Positions 19,873 through 31,880 of a stretch of 64,000 nt of DNA are shown here, piece by piece (position 1 is the stretch's first letter; each line of letters opens with the position of its first letter). The notes under the pieces were generated by a model. The model was given only the letters and a program-made list of their open reading frames with translations. It was not told the DNA's origin and made no database searches. Origin of the DNA: Mastigias papua. Its lineage: Eukaryota; Cnidaria; Scyphozoa; Rhizostomeae; Mastigiidae. The stretch covers positions 288,501 to 352,500 of the forward strand of contig OZ025284.1 of the NCBI GenBank assembly GCA_964019165.1, written 5' to 3'. A program made the position numbers and the translations under genes.

Positions 19873-22800
19873 ATGAGCATTTATGGACGCTATTCAACTG
19901 TTTATGCACTTTTAAAGTTTTTCACCATCTATGCTTCATTATCCTTAGATACTCCTCGGCAGAAAAAGCTTAGTTTCACAGCCAATGCATTAAGTGGTGA
20001 CTATCTTAACGATGACATTAAGAATGATCTGTTAGTGACAAGAAGCTGCAACAGTAATTATGCAAAGTATGAATTTTTGCCTGTTATGCTTTGTGATTTA
20101 TTTGTAGTAGAGGAAAAACTTCAGGTGCTTGTAGTTAACTTTTTGGCCTGCCTAACAATTGGTTGTTCCACCAATGACGTAGAACAGTTGACACCCCCTA
20201 GGGGCACAAACTTTTATGAAAGTTTACGAGTTCTAGATGAGAATGCAAATGGTGCATGTTGTTTGTTGAATTTTTATGACATGTACCATGTGCTAACCCC
20301 ATAATTTTGCATGCTTTAATGGAACTTGTGTGACCTGATTTTATCCTTCTTGCTTGTTTACAACACTTTTTTCTGTTTGAAGCTCATTGACTCTAGTGAG
20401 TACTCTCGACGGTGGATTTGCTGCTTTGGATTCAGATTCTGGCCAACTTATTTGGAAGTTGGAGACTTCAACAGAGCCATTATTATCTTCAAGCCTTAGT
20501 TCTTTCAAGGTAATGACTTCCTCTTCATTGTTTTATTGTCAAAAATATCAGAGTGCACATTTAATTGTGAAAAGATCTTCAAGCGGTCTAAGAATTAATA
20601 AATAAGAAATGCTTTCTGTTTGTGAAATTTCTTGTAGTTGCTTTCAACTTTCTCCACCCTCAGGTGAATGATGACATAGCCAAGCTCAAGCTTGTACCAT
20701 CCTTGGAAGGTGGCATTTATCAGCTAAAGCAAGACAAAATTGAGGTATGATTTGAAGATATTTCAGTTTTAATGGGGCCTTGGTTTTTTCTAGTCACAAA
20801 GTAATTAGGATGAATAGTTGTAATAGTTATCATATATTTACATGAGAACAAGAAGTTGATTTAATGAAGAAATTTCTTGAATTATGGATCAAATTTGTGG
20901 AGTGATGTGTTATGACTGTTTTTTCGTCCTTTCTTGAAGGAGATTCCTTTGTCTGCTGAGTTGTTGCTTGGACAATTTCAAAAACTTCCTGATGGCACAC
21001 ATATAGTTGGTGGGAAGGAAATCAAAAGTTACGGAATTGATGCAGAAACTGGCAAGGTAAAGCAAAAGAGTTGTAAAATCACTTCAGATGGGAGAGGAAG
21101 CCCTGTAGAGATTTGTATCAAGATAGTCTGCATGCATCTTTTTACAAATAACTCTGTTATCCGGTCTTTATGTGCATTATGGCCAAGCATATAAATATTA
21201 GTTTGACTTTGGTTTCAGCTAATTTATGAATGCAACATTAATGGATGTAAGTCAGTGAGCAAAAGATGGAATCTTTCAGAGAGAGATGTGTTTGTAGTAA
21301 GGAGGACACAGCAGATCATTAGAGCAGTTAGTCAGACTTCTGGAGAAGAGCGGTAAATTTTTTCTCAGAAAAGTATATCCATTCTGTTTTTAAAATCAAT
21401 ATTAAACAAAAATAGCTCACACTTTTCATATTCAATCATTGCCTTCAATTAGTAGTTTAAACTTCTGTGTGTATCTCCTGAATGGTTGTTTTTCTTGAAG
21501 TCCATTCCAATTGAATAATCTTTAATAGATTCTCAGAAACCCTAGAGGCATAATTGTATTCATATGTGTCATAGCAATAGTTTGTGTTTTATTTCTATTT
21601 ATTATTTGAGATACTTTTAAGAGGACTTGTTAGAAGCAAAGAAGAGCCAACTAAATTGATTACTCCATATGAATAAATGGTAATCTAAGAACTCTAAATA
21701 GTATTAAAAACTTTCCATAATTGTCATTGATAAACTAACAATAGTATTGACATTGTTCATCCAATGCTTTGTTCTCAATTTATGTTCTTGGATCATGTTA
21801 CTGCCTTTCAGAAAGCTTGAGATGTAGGACCATGAAGAGCAATTTTGAGCTAGCTTATGCATATTGCTGATTTCTTCCTAACATCTTTGCTAAACTACTA
21901 CAAAAGCTTTGCTAAACTACTAAAAAAACTAAAATATTCCCATACCTCTGACATTAAATAACAACAATAATGGTTATTCTTTTTATGAAAATGTTATGTT
22001 TATACATGAGGATTTCAATGACTGAACTTTATGCTTTAATTCTATAAACAGAAAAACACGATATTTTATTGTGTATGCAATAATAGGATATTTAATTTCT
22101 TTGTTTTATGTAGATGGAACTTTTCTGTTGGAGTCTATGATGTTAGTTTCTTGGAGCATCCAGATCATGTGGTCAGTTGTAGCAAGGAAATGAATCATCA
22201 AAATGTGAAAATGAGATTTAACTTGGCATTTGGCATATTGGAGGCAGTCAGGACAGATGCAGAAGAGCAGGTGGAATGGAGTGTGAAGTTTGATTCACCA
22301 ATTGCAAATGTCTGGAGATTTCAGGACAGAAAGATCAAGCCAGTTGACATATTTAGACATGGTTTACTTCAAGATTTGAAAGAAGCTGAATTGCCCAATG
22401 ATCCACTTTTGTACTTAGGTATTAATGTTTTGTTTCTCTATCAGCATTATCATCATTATTATTATCATCATCATCATCATTGTCATTATCATCATCATAA
22501 TCACCATCACTTCATCATCATCATCATCATCATCATTATCATCATTATCATCATTATCATCATTATCACCATGATCATCATCATCATTGTTCATCATTGT
22601 TTTCATAACCATTTCCAGTTTGGACAAGGTTTTCTTGGTTGCTCTTTTCCAAGTCTCCCTGTGTTGTATGAAGCTGGGCTCTAATCTAAATTCTTGATAT
22701 TTATCTAAATTCCTATTCTTACTTTGTCCTTGATAAGCTGGGCTCATATTTTACATGGTTCTCTTCATCCGTTTTGGACATTGACTTCAATAAGCCTACT

Positions 22801-25800
22801 CTTAGGTGCCTAATAAAAGGGTGGGCACTTATTAATTTTTCATATTCGCCCCCCGGAGCTTATTAGGGCTCCCTCGTGTATTAAATTTCAAGGAATGAAA
22901 AATGGCGTTTACTTAAGACAAGAAATTTGTTCTTTCACTAAGTAGTATTGTTTCACCAGTTGAACATGTCTTTTGATGTTTTTTGTCAGAAGCTTAGTAG
23001 ACAATGAAATTGCCATTTTTAAAATATTTCCGACCCCCCCCCCACGTTTTGTACGACTCACCGTTTATTAGATTTTAGGAATATTTCTGACCCCCCGTAT
23101 ATTAACACCCCCCGTTTATTAGGAACCTAAGAGCGCACTTGAGTCTTTATATGTCCATTCTTTCACCATGACTATACTATCTCAGTTTTTTATGTAGGCC
23201 ATCTACTTTTTGACAATATCCATTCTCACTATAAATAATAATCTCCTACCTGTAAGACGTGTATATATTTTCAGTTATGTTTATTTTGAATCATTTTTCT
23301 GAGTTAATTTGGTATTAATTTGATTGTTTAGGAGTTCATAATGGCCAGATGTACGCACAATCCTCAGCATTTTCAAAAGCAAATTCTCTACCTGATCATG
23401 TTTCACCTTCTGCGCAACCTCTCCATGGAAATGAGATTATGGTTGTGGATCAGCCCTATATTGGAACATGGAGGCCATATATTGGAACATCTCCTTCAAG
23501 GACACCATCACTTATGACCAGAAATGGTCTTACTGTCTGGAATCAGCTCGATTATCCATATGGTATGAAATTTAGTTTGTTTCTTTGCATGATGTGTCGA
23601 TATCTTTCTAAATCCTACTAGGATTCCTAGGAGGACTGCATGTAAGACTTTGAGTAAGACTTACCGTAGGAACAAGGTTCAGCTGAATTCTATATCGACT
23701 CTTCTTTGATGGTAGGCAAGAAACTTAGAGAATGTGAAGTTTCGTCATGGATAATCGAGAATATAGAAATTGCTGCTCTGTAGGATTTCAGAAATCCGAC
23801 AGCAGCGAACCTTTCATGGAGAAAATAGTTTCCTTTACTTTTACATTACTTTGTGGATTTTCAAAAAAGTTTAAGTTTGGAAAATAAGATTGCAGATGTT
23901 TGTACATTTCATTCTTTCTTGGCAACAAATTTTTCATATTTTCATAAACTAATTGTTTTTTCAGATAACGGATTTTGTATGATAGCACTAAAGCGTATAA
24001 CCACGTTAAAGGAGCTTAACAAATCAAAAGATACTCGTGTTGGAAATAAAAGTTTTTCAAGTTCTCAGAGTGATTATGAGACTGTTCCAGTATCACTTTA
24101 TGAACGATGGTAAGCTGAACCTTAAATTTTGTACGTTAATTGTATGATGCGACTTTTGTATGATGCGATTTTTGTATGATACGACTTTTGTATGATACGA
24201 CTTGTATGTGATTCCACTTGTGTATGATATAAGTTACAAATTGATGGACATCAAATGAAAAGCAGAAAAGAAAACATGTTATTTGCGATGACATTTCACT
24301 TCGAAAGCAAACTTTTGTATACATGTTGACTGTTTGTTTTCTTATCATACACTTAAATGCTCTCAAAATGATGTATGTATTTTCTATATTTTGTTCTTTT
24401 AGAAATCAGTTTTTCTCTTTCAGGAGAGAGATTCTATTCTTCTCGATATTTATCTCTCTATTTCTACAATACACAATTTTTAAATTGATACGAAGAAAGT
24501 GGAAAGGCACCGAGCAACTAAAGGTATACATTTTTGACTTTTAATCAAATGCGATTCCAAAGGCATTGCCTCTTTTTCAATCATAAATTTGATGATTAAC
24601 TGTTAGAAGTGATTTTGAAGCAAATATGAGAAATTGAGATATGTTTTCTTTCAGACTGAAGGTAATTCTGAAGAGAGTATAAAAAGAGTTAAGTCAGTGA
24701 CTGCCAGTGTATCGACATCAACGGATCCCACTACAATGGTATCAAAGATCAAAGATGATAATTTTAGCTTTCAATGTTACTTTTTGTAAGACGATTTCCA
24801 GTATGCTTTTTGTAGAATGTAGCATTGTGGTGATGTAAATTTAAGGTTCTCGATTCAAATCTTAAATGGAATATTCGTTAGAAGCAAATTTTGCTAAAAT
24901 AAATAAAGGAAGTTAATTGATTCAGTTTGATAGAAAGGTATAATAAAGTGAAATATAAATATGTATTTTTGTGATAATTATGAATACAATGAATGTCATT
25001 TCAGCTAAGTTGCCACAATTATCCTTGTTATTTTTTCAGCAGACTTTTGGAAACGATGCAAAAGGCTTATCATCTTTGGATGCATATCTTTCCAGGTCAG
25101 CATCAGAAATTATTTACTTAGCGATAAATCTCTTCAGTTCCCTTCACATTAACATGTGATTTATTCAGATAGAATTTGGGCTATCAAGCTTCATTTTTCC
25201 ACTGCTTAGAAAATCGAGATATTTGATACTTTCAGTGTCTAATAGACATGTCTAAATTACCTAAGTGCAATTTCTTGGCAGATGATAGCTTTTGTCGTTA
25301 AGTATTTGTACTGCAGAATTTGCGATATTGTGAGAAACAGAGGAGTCATATTATAGAGTACTAGAAGTACTTTTTCATCCAACACTCATCAGAATATGAA
25401 AAGTCGGGTGCTAGCTGAAGGTAGACGGGCATATTTAGCCAGATACATATCATCTACAATCAATATTATATCATTTGCAGTCGATAATGAGTCGTTTGCA
25501 ATCAGCACACTATCATCCGTATATCAGCAGTGTATCATATGTATATATAATTTCCATTAATTACCTAATAATTCTTTTAGGATTAAGAATAATGTGCAAT
25601 TCATTTGCAGATATCTCAATGATTTTCATCACGTTGAATGCATTGGAAAGGGTGGCTTTGGTGTTGTTTTTAAGGCGAGAAATAAAATCGATGGCTGTGA
25701 TTATGCTGTTAAAAGGATCTATCTTCCAAACTGGTAAGAAATGTCATTTTTCTTTTCCAGCGATATGCCCTCAAATACAATCCTTATTTCCATGCCCTTA

Positions 25801-28800
25801 TTTCCTGCATATCTTTATATCAGTAATGGCGTTCTATGCTAAATTTCGTTGAAATGCTCTTTGATATCAATAGCTGTTATATATTTAGTTTGCCTGGTTC
25901 CAAGGATGTTTGGTTGGAAGACCCTATGAATAGTTGGTTGAGGGCTGAATATAGAAGCCCGCTGGGTGAATTCTTGAATATGCTTATAATTGAAAAATTA
26001 AAACTTTTAGTGGCCCAAGCGTTGTTTTGCTAAATACAGTAGAATCCCGTTATGTCGTTCTCAAGGGAGATGGGAAATTCGTCCTAGTTAACGACTGTCC
26101 GAGTTAACCGAATCTCCCATTAGGTCGGATTTTCATGAAAAATTACATAAAAATATGACGTATCAGGGTTATGCCTATTAATATTTGAAGTATTGATACT
26201 AGTACGTAATCATATTCTAATGGACCATTAAGAAATTCTAAAGGTAACCACTTTTGAGAAAGGTCTAAAATTGTCATTTGTTTCATTGAGTGATTTCTTA
26301 AGCTCCACTTCTATTAAGGAGGATACTTTCGAAGCAATTGCTCCTATTTCTCGACTTTCTTTGAACATGGAAAAGTTAACAATTGTTTCAATAGCCTGTT
26401 GAATACTCGTTGTTTTTCTCTACTTCATCATGAATCTTAGGTTTTACTTTGATCTACCCAGACAAAATCTGTTTTGGAAATCCATATTTCCATGAGATAG
26501 CAGCACACTTTTCTCCTTTGGTAGCTTCTTTTCAAATATTTCGTACTTTTCTATAATTGTTTGCAAGTACAGCTTACATTTTCCTGTGCCAATCGAGGAC
26601 ATACCATGAAATTAGTTCTGATATACCTTTGAAACCTTCATTTCCAACAAAACTTTCAAACCTTCGATTATTAAATGCTGCATTTCGGAAAAAGTTGGCC
26701 TGGGTAAAGCGGAGTATTTTGGTTGAGGGGACATATTGGTGCGACTTACGGAAAGTGCACCTTAACCGGTTTACGACTTAAGCAAAGTATTTTGGCCTGA
26801 TTTTGGTGGTTAAATCCATGGGGAATAAAACATTGGTCCGATTAAGCGAAAGTCCGACTTATCCAAGGTACGACTTAACGGGATTTAACTGTATAACTGT
26901 CATATTTACTGAGCTGGGTTCCATTCTGTGTTCCTGCCATTGTGTGTTCCTTTGGATGCTGAGCCTCCTCCAAACCATGGTTGAACCTAGTACATATTTT
27001 AGCAAAGATTTAAAGCTCGCTGGGACGTCAGAGTGAACATAATGTTTTCTTCCTAAGCTCAAAACTTGTTTGTTTAGTGATGAAGCACGAGAGAAAGTAA
27101 CACGAGAAGTGAAAGCAATGGCCAAACTTGATTATCCTGGAATCGTTCGATTTTACCATTCATGGTGGGAATCGCCACCAGAAGGATGGCAAGAAACAAG
27201 GGACAGAAGTCAACTAATGTCAAAGTACGTCAACACAGAAAGATATATGAACAATCACTTCTAGTACTTGATTTCTATAGGTTTTATTAAAGTCTTCAAT
27301 TTTAGTGAATTGGAAACAGTCTCAAAGGATCTAATTTCTTGTTGTCACTATTAGAAAGTGAACAGGAAAGATATCAAAGCACTAAATTGTTTTGAAGTTT
27401 GAGGGGGATCGGAGAAGATGGTACCTTCTGGGAGATTTTCTGATGAATTGATTGATTGATTGGTTGATTGACTGACTAACTGATTGATTGATTGATTGAT
27501 TGATTGACTGACTAACTGATTGATTGATTGACTGACTAACTGATTGATCGACTGATTGACTGTCTGATTGATTGATTGATTGATTTCATATACATATCTA
27601 GGTAAGGCAAGTCCTGATCAAATACTGATTTTCGATACGTTGTTCTTCTCCAGTACATTACAATCTAGTATGAGCCAGGTGTACTTCACTCATAACAAAT
27701 ATTGATATATATACCCTTTTCGTTTCTACGTGAAAACACCAGATCTTGATTTAATTCTTTTGTTTACAGTTTACCTGGAGAACCAAATATCGGATTTCCA
27801 AAAGAATGGTATATACATATACAGAGTGACGAAGAAGATGGAACAACGGAAGGTTACTTTTATTTATGGAAATATCATATGAAATTTTATCGTATGTGAT
27901 AAAATATCATGTCACTTTTTTGTCGTATCTGATCTGATATCACGTAACTGTTCATCAGATGTGATAAAATATCATGCGACTTTTTTCGGATGTGATAAAG
28001 TATCATATGACTTTTTGTAGAATTAATTTCATATGTTTCAAATAACTTAAATGGTGTGAGTAACACTTGATGACTTGAATGGTGCTTTTCTGATGGCACT
28101 GAGGCATTTACACTAGTATATATGTTTATCATACTTATTCAATAGAGCCATTGGGTCATTGATACATATGAAACTTTTTAAAGATGAATTAACTCCAGTA
28201 GTTTGGTATATTGTTTGATTCTTTGTTTTTTTGTTTTAGACGGAATTTCTCATTTAGACTTATCTCTTTAGATACCTCTTCGGATGAGAGTGTAATTACG
28301 ATTCGAAGAAAACGAAATAGGAGTAGCATGTCAGTTTCATCAAAAAAATCCTCAAAAAGTATTGGAGATGATCCTTTTGGAAGAAAAGTGAATGATTTCC
28401 TGGGAATAGATGACGATCTAACTGATGTAGACTTGGCAAAAAATAATGATGTGTTCTATGAGGAGAATTCAGGGGACTCTTTTAATATTGAATTCAAAAA
28501 TGACAGTTGCACAGACAAGGAAATGGAAGAATCTGAGATTGAAGAAAGCGATGATTTTCATGATTGTTCAAGTAAAGATGATAGAATTTCACACAAGAAT
28601 GGAAATGCAATCCAGGCTGTATCACAGAAGCAGATGACAGAAAATGCACGGAAAGATGCAAATTCAAAAAAATTATTTAAGTCTCGAATGTCAACAAAGC
28701 TTGTTGGTAAGAAATATTGATAGTTATTTTCTTAGTTTCGTGATTGATTTCAGATAAAAATTTAATGAAAAGTTCCCTGTTGGAAAATAACAGATTTTGT

Positions 28801-31501
28801 TGATAATTTCATTTCCAATATTTAATTATTTGCTCTTTTTTACTTATCAATATTTATTTTCCAAGGTATGATTATTCTTGTTATAAACATGATACCTTTT
28901 ATTCTTTATAGAGACTATATAAAAACCTTACCATAATTGTATTTGTTATAAACTTTCAGTTTTCTTAACCTATGCCTAACCTTGTGTTGTCGTCGTAGGA
29001 CGCTGTTGTTGTAAATCTGAAGAGTGCATCAGGGCTCCTCCGTTGTATCTGTACATACAAATGCAATTATGCATGCGGAACACCTTAAAAGACTGGTTAA
29101 ATGAAAACGTGATTGAAAGATCTCGGACGTATATTATGAGCATTTTCCAGCAAGTAAGATGTTTTGTTTATATTAAATCATGTGCATCATTGATATAAAT
29201 GTTGACAGTGATCTGAGAACATTTTATGATCATAATGACCATGTTGGCATTGGTGAGATGATTTAGTGATGTGATAATTAATCGATGATTAATTGCAGAT
29301 TCTAAATGCTGTTGAATATTGTCATAACCAAGGCATGATGCATCGAGATTTAAAGGTACTTCTCTAGATTTTTTACATTTCAATTTTCAATAATATATTT
29401 AATTATTGTCTGTTCTAATCAAATCTAATCATTTTATGCTGCGTTGTTTTAACATTGTGAATATCATTTGTCATTTACTCATTTCATTTGTATTCTCTTA
29501 GAAATTGCCAAAACATTCATAAAATTTTATTTGACATTGCAGCCATCGAACATTTTTTTTGCTATGGATGGCAGCATTAAGATTGGAGATTTTGGTTTGG
29601 TCACAGCCATTACGAGGCCAGCTGAAGGAACGGGTAAGTGTCATTATTCGATCATCGTGATCATTATCATTATCATGATGAAAATATGCATCATTGAATG
29701 ATTCAAGTGAATCGTTTTCATCAAATAGCTTTCAAACACTTGCATCAGTTTTCATATCATCCTTGACGCTTTCAGGTGCTGCACAATCAGCAGTTGATGA
29801 GAACCATACGGGGAATGTTGGAACCCAATTGTATATGAGTCCAGAGCAGGTTAGCTGAAGTTTCGTTTAAATCAACGTTTTTCTCCTTTAGGCGAATATA
29901 ACGTTTGCATATTTCCATGATCTGCTGCTGTTATTGAAGAGTTTGATGATTGTGAATTGCAGTTGTTTATCAATTCCTAAATCCTGTTCGTTCTTGACTT
30001 TAGTACTTATGTTTATTTCTAATGATAATGATTTGAGACATCAGTTGTAAAGCGCAGCTTTAGTGTAAATTTGCGAATGATAGCCATGAGTGATGATGTG
30101 ATTATCTAAAGCCCCCATACTATTTAAAGCCCCCATACTATTTAAAGCCCCCATACTATTTTCCAGAATTAGCTGAAGATGGGATATGCTATCCCGAAAC
30201 GTTCTGTATAGGTCTGTAGGATGTGTCGATAATTATCTGGTATGTCAACACTAACATAATGGGTGTGTCGATGGCAATACACTAATGAAAATTGGTAATT
30301 CTTTTTTATTTATCTGCACTGTTTCTCGTCGTGGCTATCATTCTCGAAAATGATTTGTATCAGATTAGCTTATGACGTCTATTGTCTTCTTTTGAAAGGT
30401 GAATGGCGATTGTTACAATCACAAAGTAGATATGTATGCACTTGGTTTAATACTATTTGAACTGCTTGTTCCTTTCACAACCCAAATGGAAAGAATTAAA
30501 GTAAGTTGTTTCTTTTAGTTAACTCACGGTTACTTTTTAAAAATTACTGTACTTTTTAAAAATTACTGTACTTTTTAAAAATTACTGTACTTTTTGATAC
30601 GCATTAGAGTGCTAGATAGATTAATATTGCCTATAATTATTTAATATTGCATATGATTGTTATAGAAAAGATCATGTATTGCTTTGCATCTAATTTATAT
30701 TTGAGCCAGGTCAGATTCTAAAGTTAGTTTTTTTCATGTAGTGGCATACCGATTGCTGTATATGTCTAGCTTTATTTGTATCAATACTTTTACAAAAGTA
30801 ATTGGCATTAGTGTAAATGGGTAGCAAACCCAAAAGTAAGTTTTTTGTTATATTTTGTTTGTTGTATATTGTTCGTTGTATTTTCTTTGTTGTATCTTGT
30901 GTTTCTTTTTATAGAACCTTATTTGTATAAAACAAAATATGTTGCCAAGTGGTTTTGAAGAAAAGTACCCTGTGGAGGTATTTGTGCCAATATATTATGA
31001 GCTTTTTTCGAAACTATTAGGAATCATACTTCAGAAAATATTTTACTGGTTGTGAATTACCTGTTTCCCAGCTATTTAAATTGAAAGTTGATTTTTGGAT
31101 ATTTGACGGACATTTAGCACATGGCAACGACTGTATTAGAGGACATTGACTATATCTGAGCTAAGGGCCTACCTGATCTGTACCAAATGGCTAGATTGGA
31201 CGAGTAGAACTTACGGAAAATTCACGTTACTCCATGAAATTATGAGACCCGTTGGCTACTACCAAAGAACATAGATGTATAGTAGATTTTGAAAATACTG
31301 GATTTGTTGTTTTAAGTACTTTACGAATTTTCCATAGGTATTTAGCTCTGTAGCATCTCATAAGAGTTTTGTTACAATTTTGATACTTTCTTGTTGAATT
31401 TTAAGGCAAAGCTTCTCTGCTGGTTGTTGAGTGCAGATCCGGATGAGAGACCCGAGGCAATAAACTTCAAAAACAGTGATTTATTTCGAAAAATTTTGTA
31501 G
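19873..31501 (+). CDS. EIF2AK3: PERK, ER stress-sensing eIF2-alpha kinase
   Basis: Exons: 19873-20066, 20383-20509, 20664-20744, 20940-21056, 21219-21352, 22114-22418, 23332-23562, 23965-24109, 24424-24523, 24655-24738, 25040-25095, 25611-25733, 27078-27224, 27770-27852, 28272-28706, 28999-29153, 29299-29355, 29543-29633, 29776-29849, 30399-30500, 30915-30977, 31406-31501; exactly 1,000 codons. PERK senses unfolded protein in the ER lumen and phosphorylates eIF2-alpha. Seen: a hydrophobic signal peptide (about 1-25); luminal sensor with [38 protein letters not shown] and SPSRTP; a membrane span at about 447-465 ([17 protein letters not shown]); kinase with GKGGFG, YAVKRI (Lys of strand 3), HRDLKPSN, DFG and SPEQ, all intact. 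The acidic, Ser-rich kinase insert (exon 28272-28706) is characteristic of PERK. It is shorter than human PERK (1,116 aa). All junctions are in phase. Confidence 0.96.
22440..22605. repeat. (ATC)n imperfect trinucleotide repeat, PERK intron
   Basis: CATCATTAT/ATCATCATC-type repeats run for about 165 bp, just after the donor at 22419. They make His/Ile-rich and Asp/Met-rich frames that are not coding. Confidence 0.9.
22798..23134. mobile_element. MITE-like element with inverted ends, PERK intron
   Basis: About 337 bp. The left end CTCTTAGGTGCCTAATAAA pairs with the right end TTTATTAGGAACCTAAGAG, 17 of 19 positions. The interior is unusual for this region: C-runs (CGCCCCCCGG, GACCCCCCCCCCACG) and further copies of the TTATTAG motif. 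There is no coding capacity; exact ends and superfamily are not resolved. Confidence 0.65.
24135..24225. repeat. Short tandem repeat, 15-16-bp unit, PERK intron
   Basis: Four to five units of the type TGTATGATRCGACTTT follow one another in the intron between exons ending 24109 and starting 24424. Confidence 0.8.
26037..26891. mobile_element. Non-autonomous Tigger/pogo-like (Tc1-mariner) element, PERK intron
   Basis: About 855 bp bounded by TA on both sides (26035-26036 and 26892-26893). The left end CAGTAGAATCCCGTTATGTC mirrors the right end, whose reverse complement begins CAGTTAAATCCCGTTAAGTC. The terminal CAGT, the CCCGTTA core and repeated GTTAACCGAA / CTTAAGC / ATTAAGCG motifs inside the ends are characteristic of pogo/Tigger-type elements. 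No transposase frame was found, so it is an internally deleted or decayed copy. It sits in the intron between kinase exons ending 25733 and starting 27078. Confidence 0.85.
27441..27585. repeat. (GATT)n tetranucleotide array with GACT/AACT interruptions, PERK intron
   Basis: TTGATTGATTGATTG runs alternate with TGACTGACTAACTGA blocks, giving a higher-order pattern over about 145 bp. Confidence 0.9.
27882..28020. repeat. Short imperfect repeats, PERK intron
   Basis: Three to four diverged units of about 35-40 bp share TGTGATAAAATATCATG followed by an ACTTTTTT run. Each unit contains a small palindrome around GATA...TATC. Confidence 0.6.
30106..30163. repeat. 18-bp tandem triplicate, PERK intron
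   Basis: Three copies of TAAAGCCCCCATACTATT are nearly identical. They lie in the intron between 29849 and 30399. Confidence 0.9.
30530..30597. repeat. Short tandem repeat in the intron after exon 20 of PERK
   Basis: About three copies of a 19-20-bp unit containing ACTTTTTAAAAATTACTGT begin 30 bp after the donor at 30501. Confidence 0.85.
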
Positions 31502-31880
31502 CTTCTCAAGTTTAAGTGAGTTTTGTATGTTTATTACTTAAGTTATTCACTGCTGATCTTTATTCTCCATTTTGTAGTACAACTCATGCCATAGTTTGTA
31601 TAACTGTCAACTGCATATTTCTTGGTATTTGGAAGCGATGGGGGGGGGGCACTATTCTTCAAACCTATGAGATGGATGAGGTCTTGATAATAGTTCTTTG
31701 TGAACTTCCCTAAATAGCTATGTTGATGCATCTTCATTAGAGTCATGCAAGAACGAAAACTTCATATTCCACATTCCATACAATTGTGGACTTTTTAATA
31801 CAGAACACGATCATTACGCATATGCAAATCGATTATAATTTTTGAATAAAATTTGTAAGTAATACTTAAATATTATATTA
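31502..31880. other. Convergent 3' region between PERK and CFAP206
   Basis: Only 379 bp separate the two stop codons, so the two 3' UTRs probably share or overlap this space. An AATAAA at about 31845 on the + strand is a candidate PERK poly(A) signal. A run of nine G lies near 31641. Confidence 0.6.

Noticed and set aside
22151..22747. His/Ile-rich and Asp-rich frames at the ATC repeat
   Set aside because: The PERK exon ends at 22418; the rest is intronic microsatellite.
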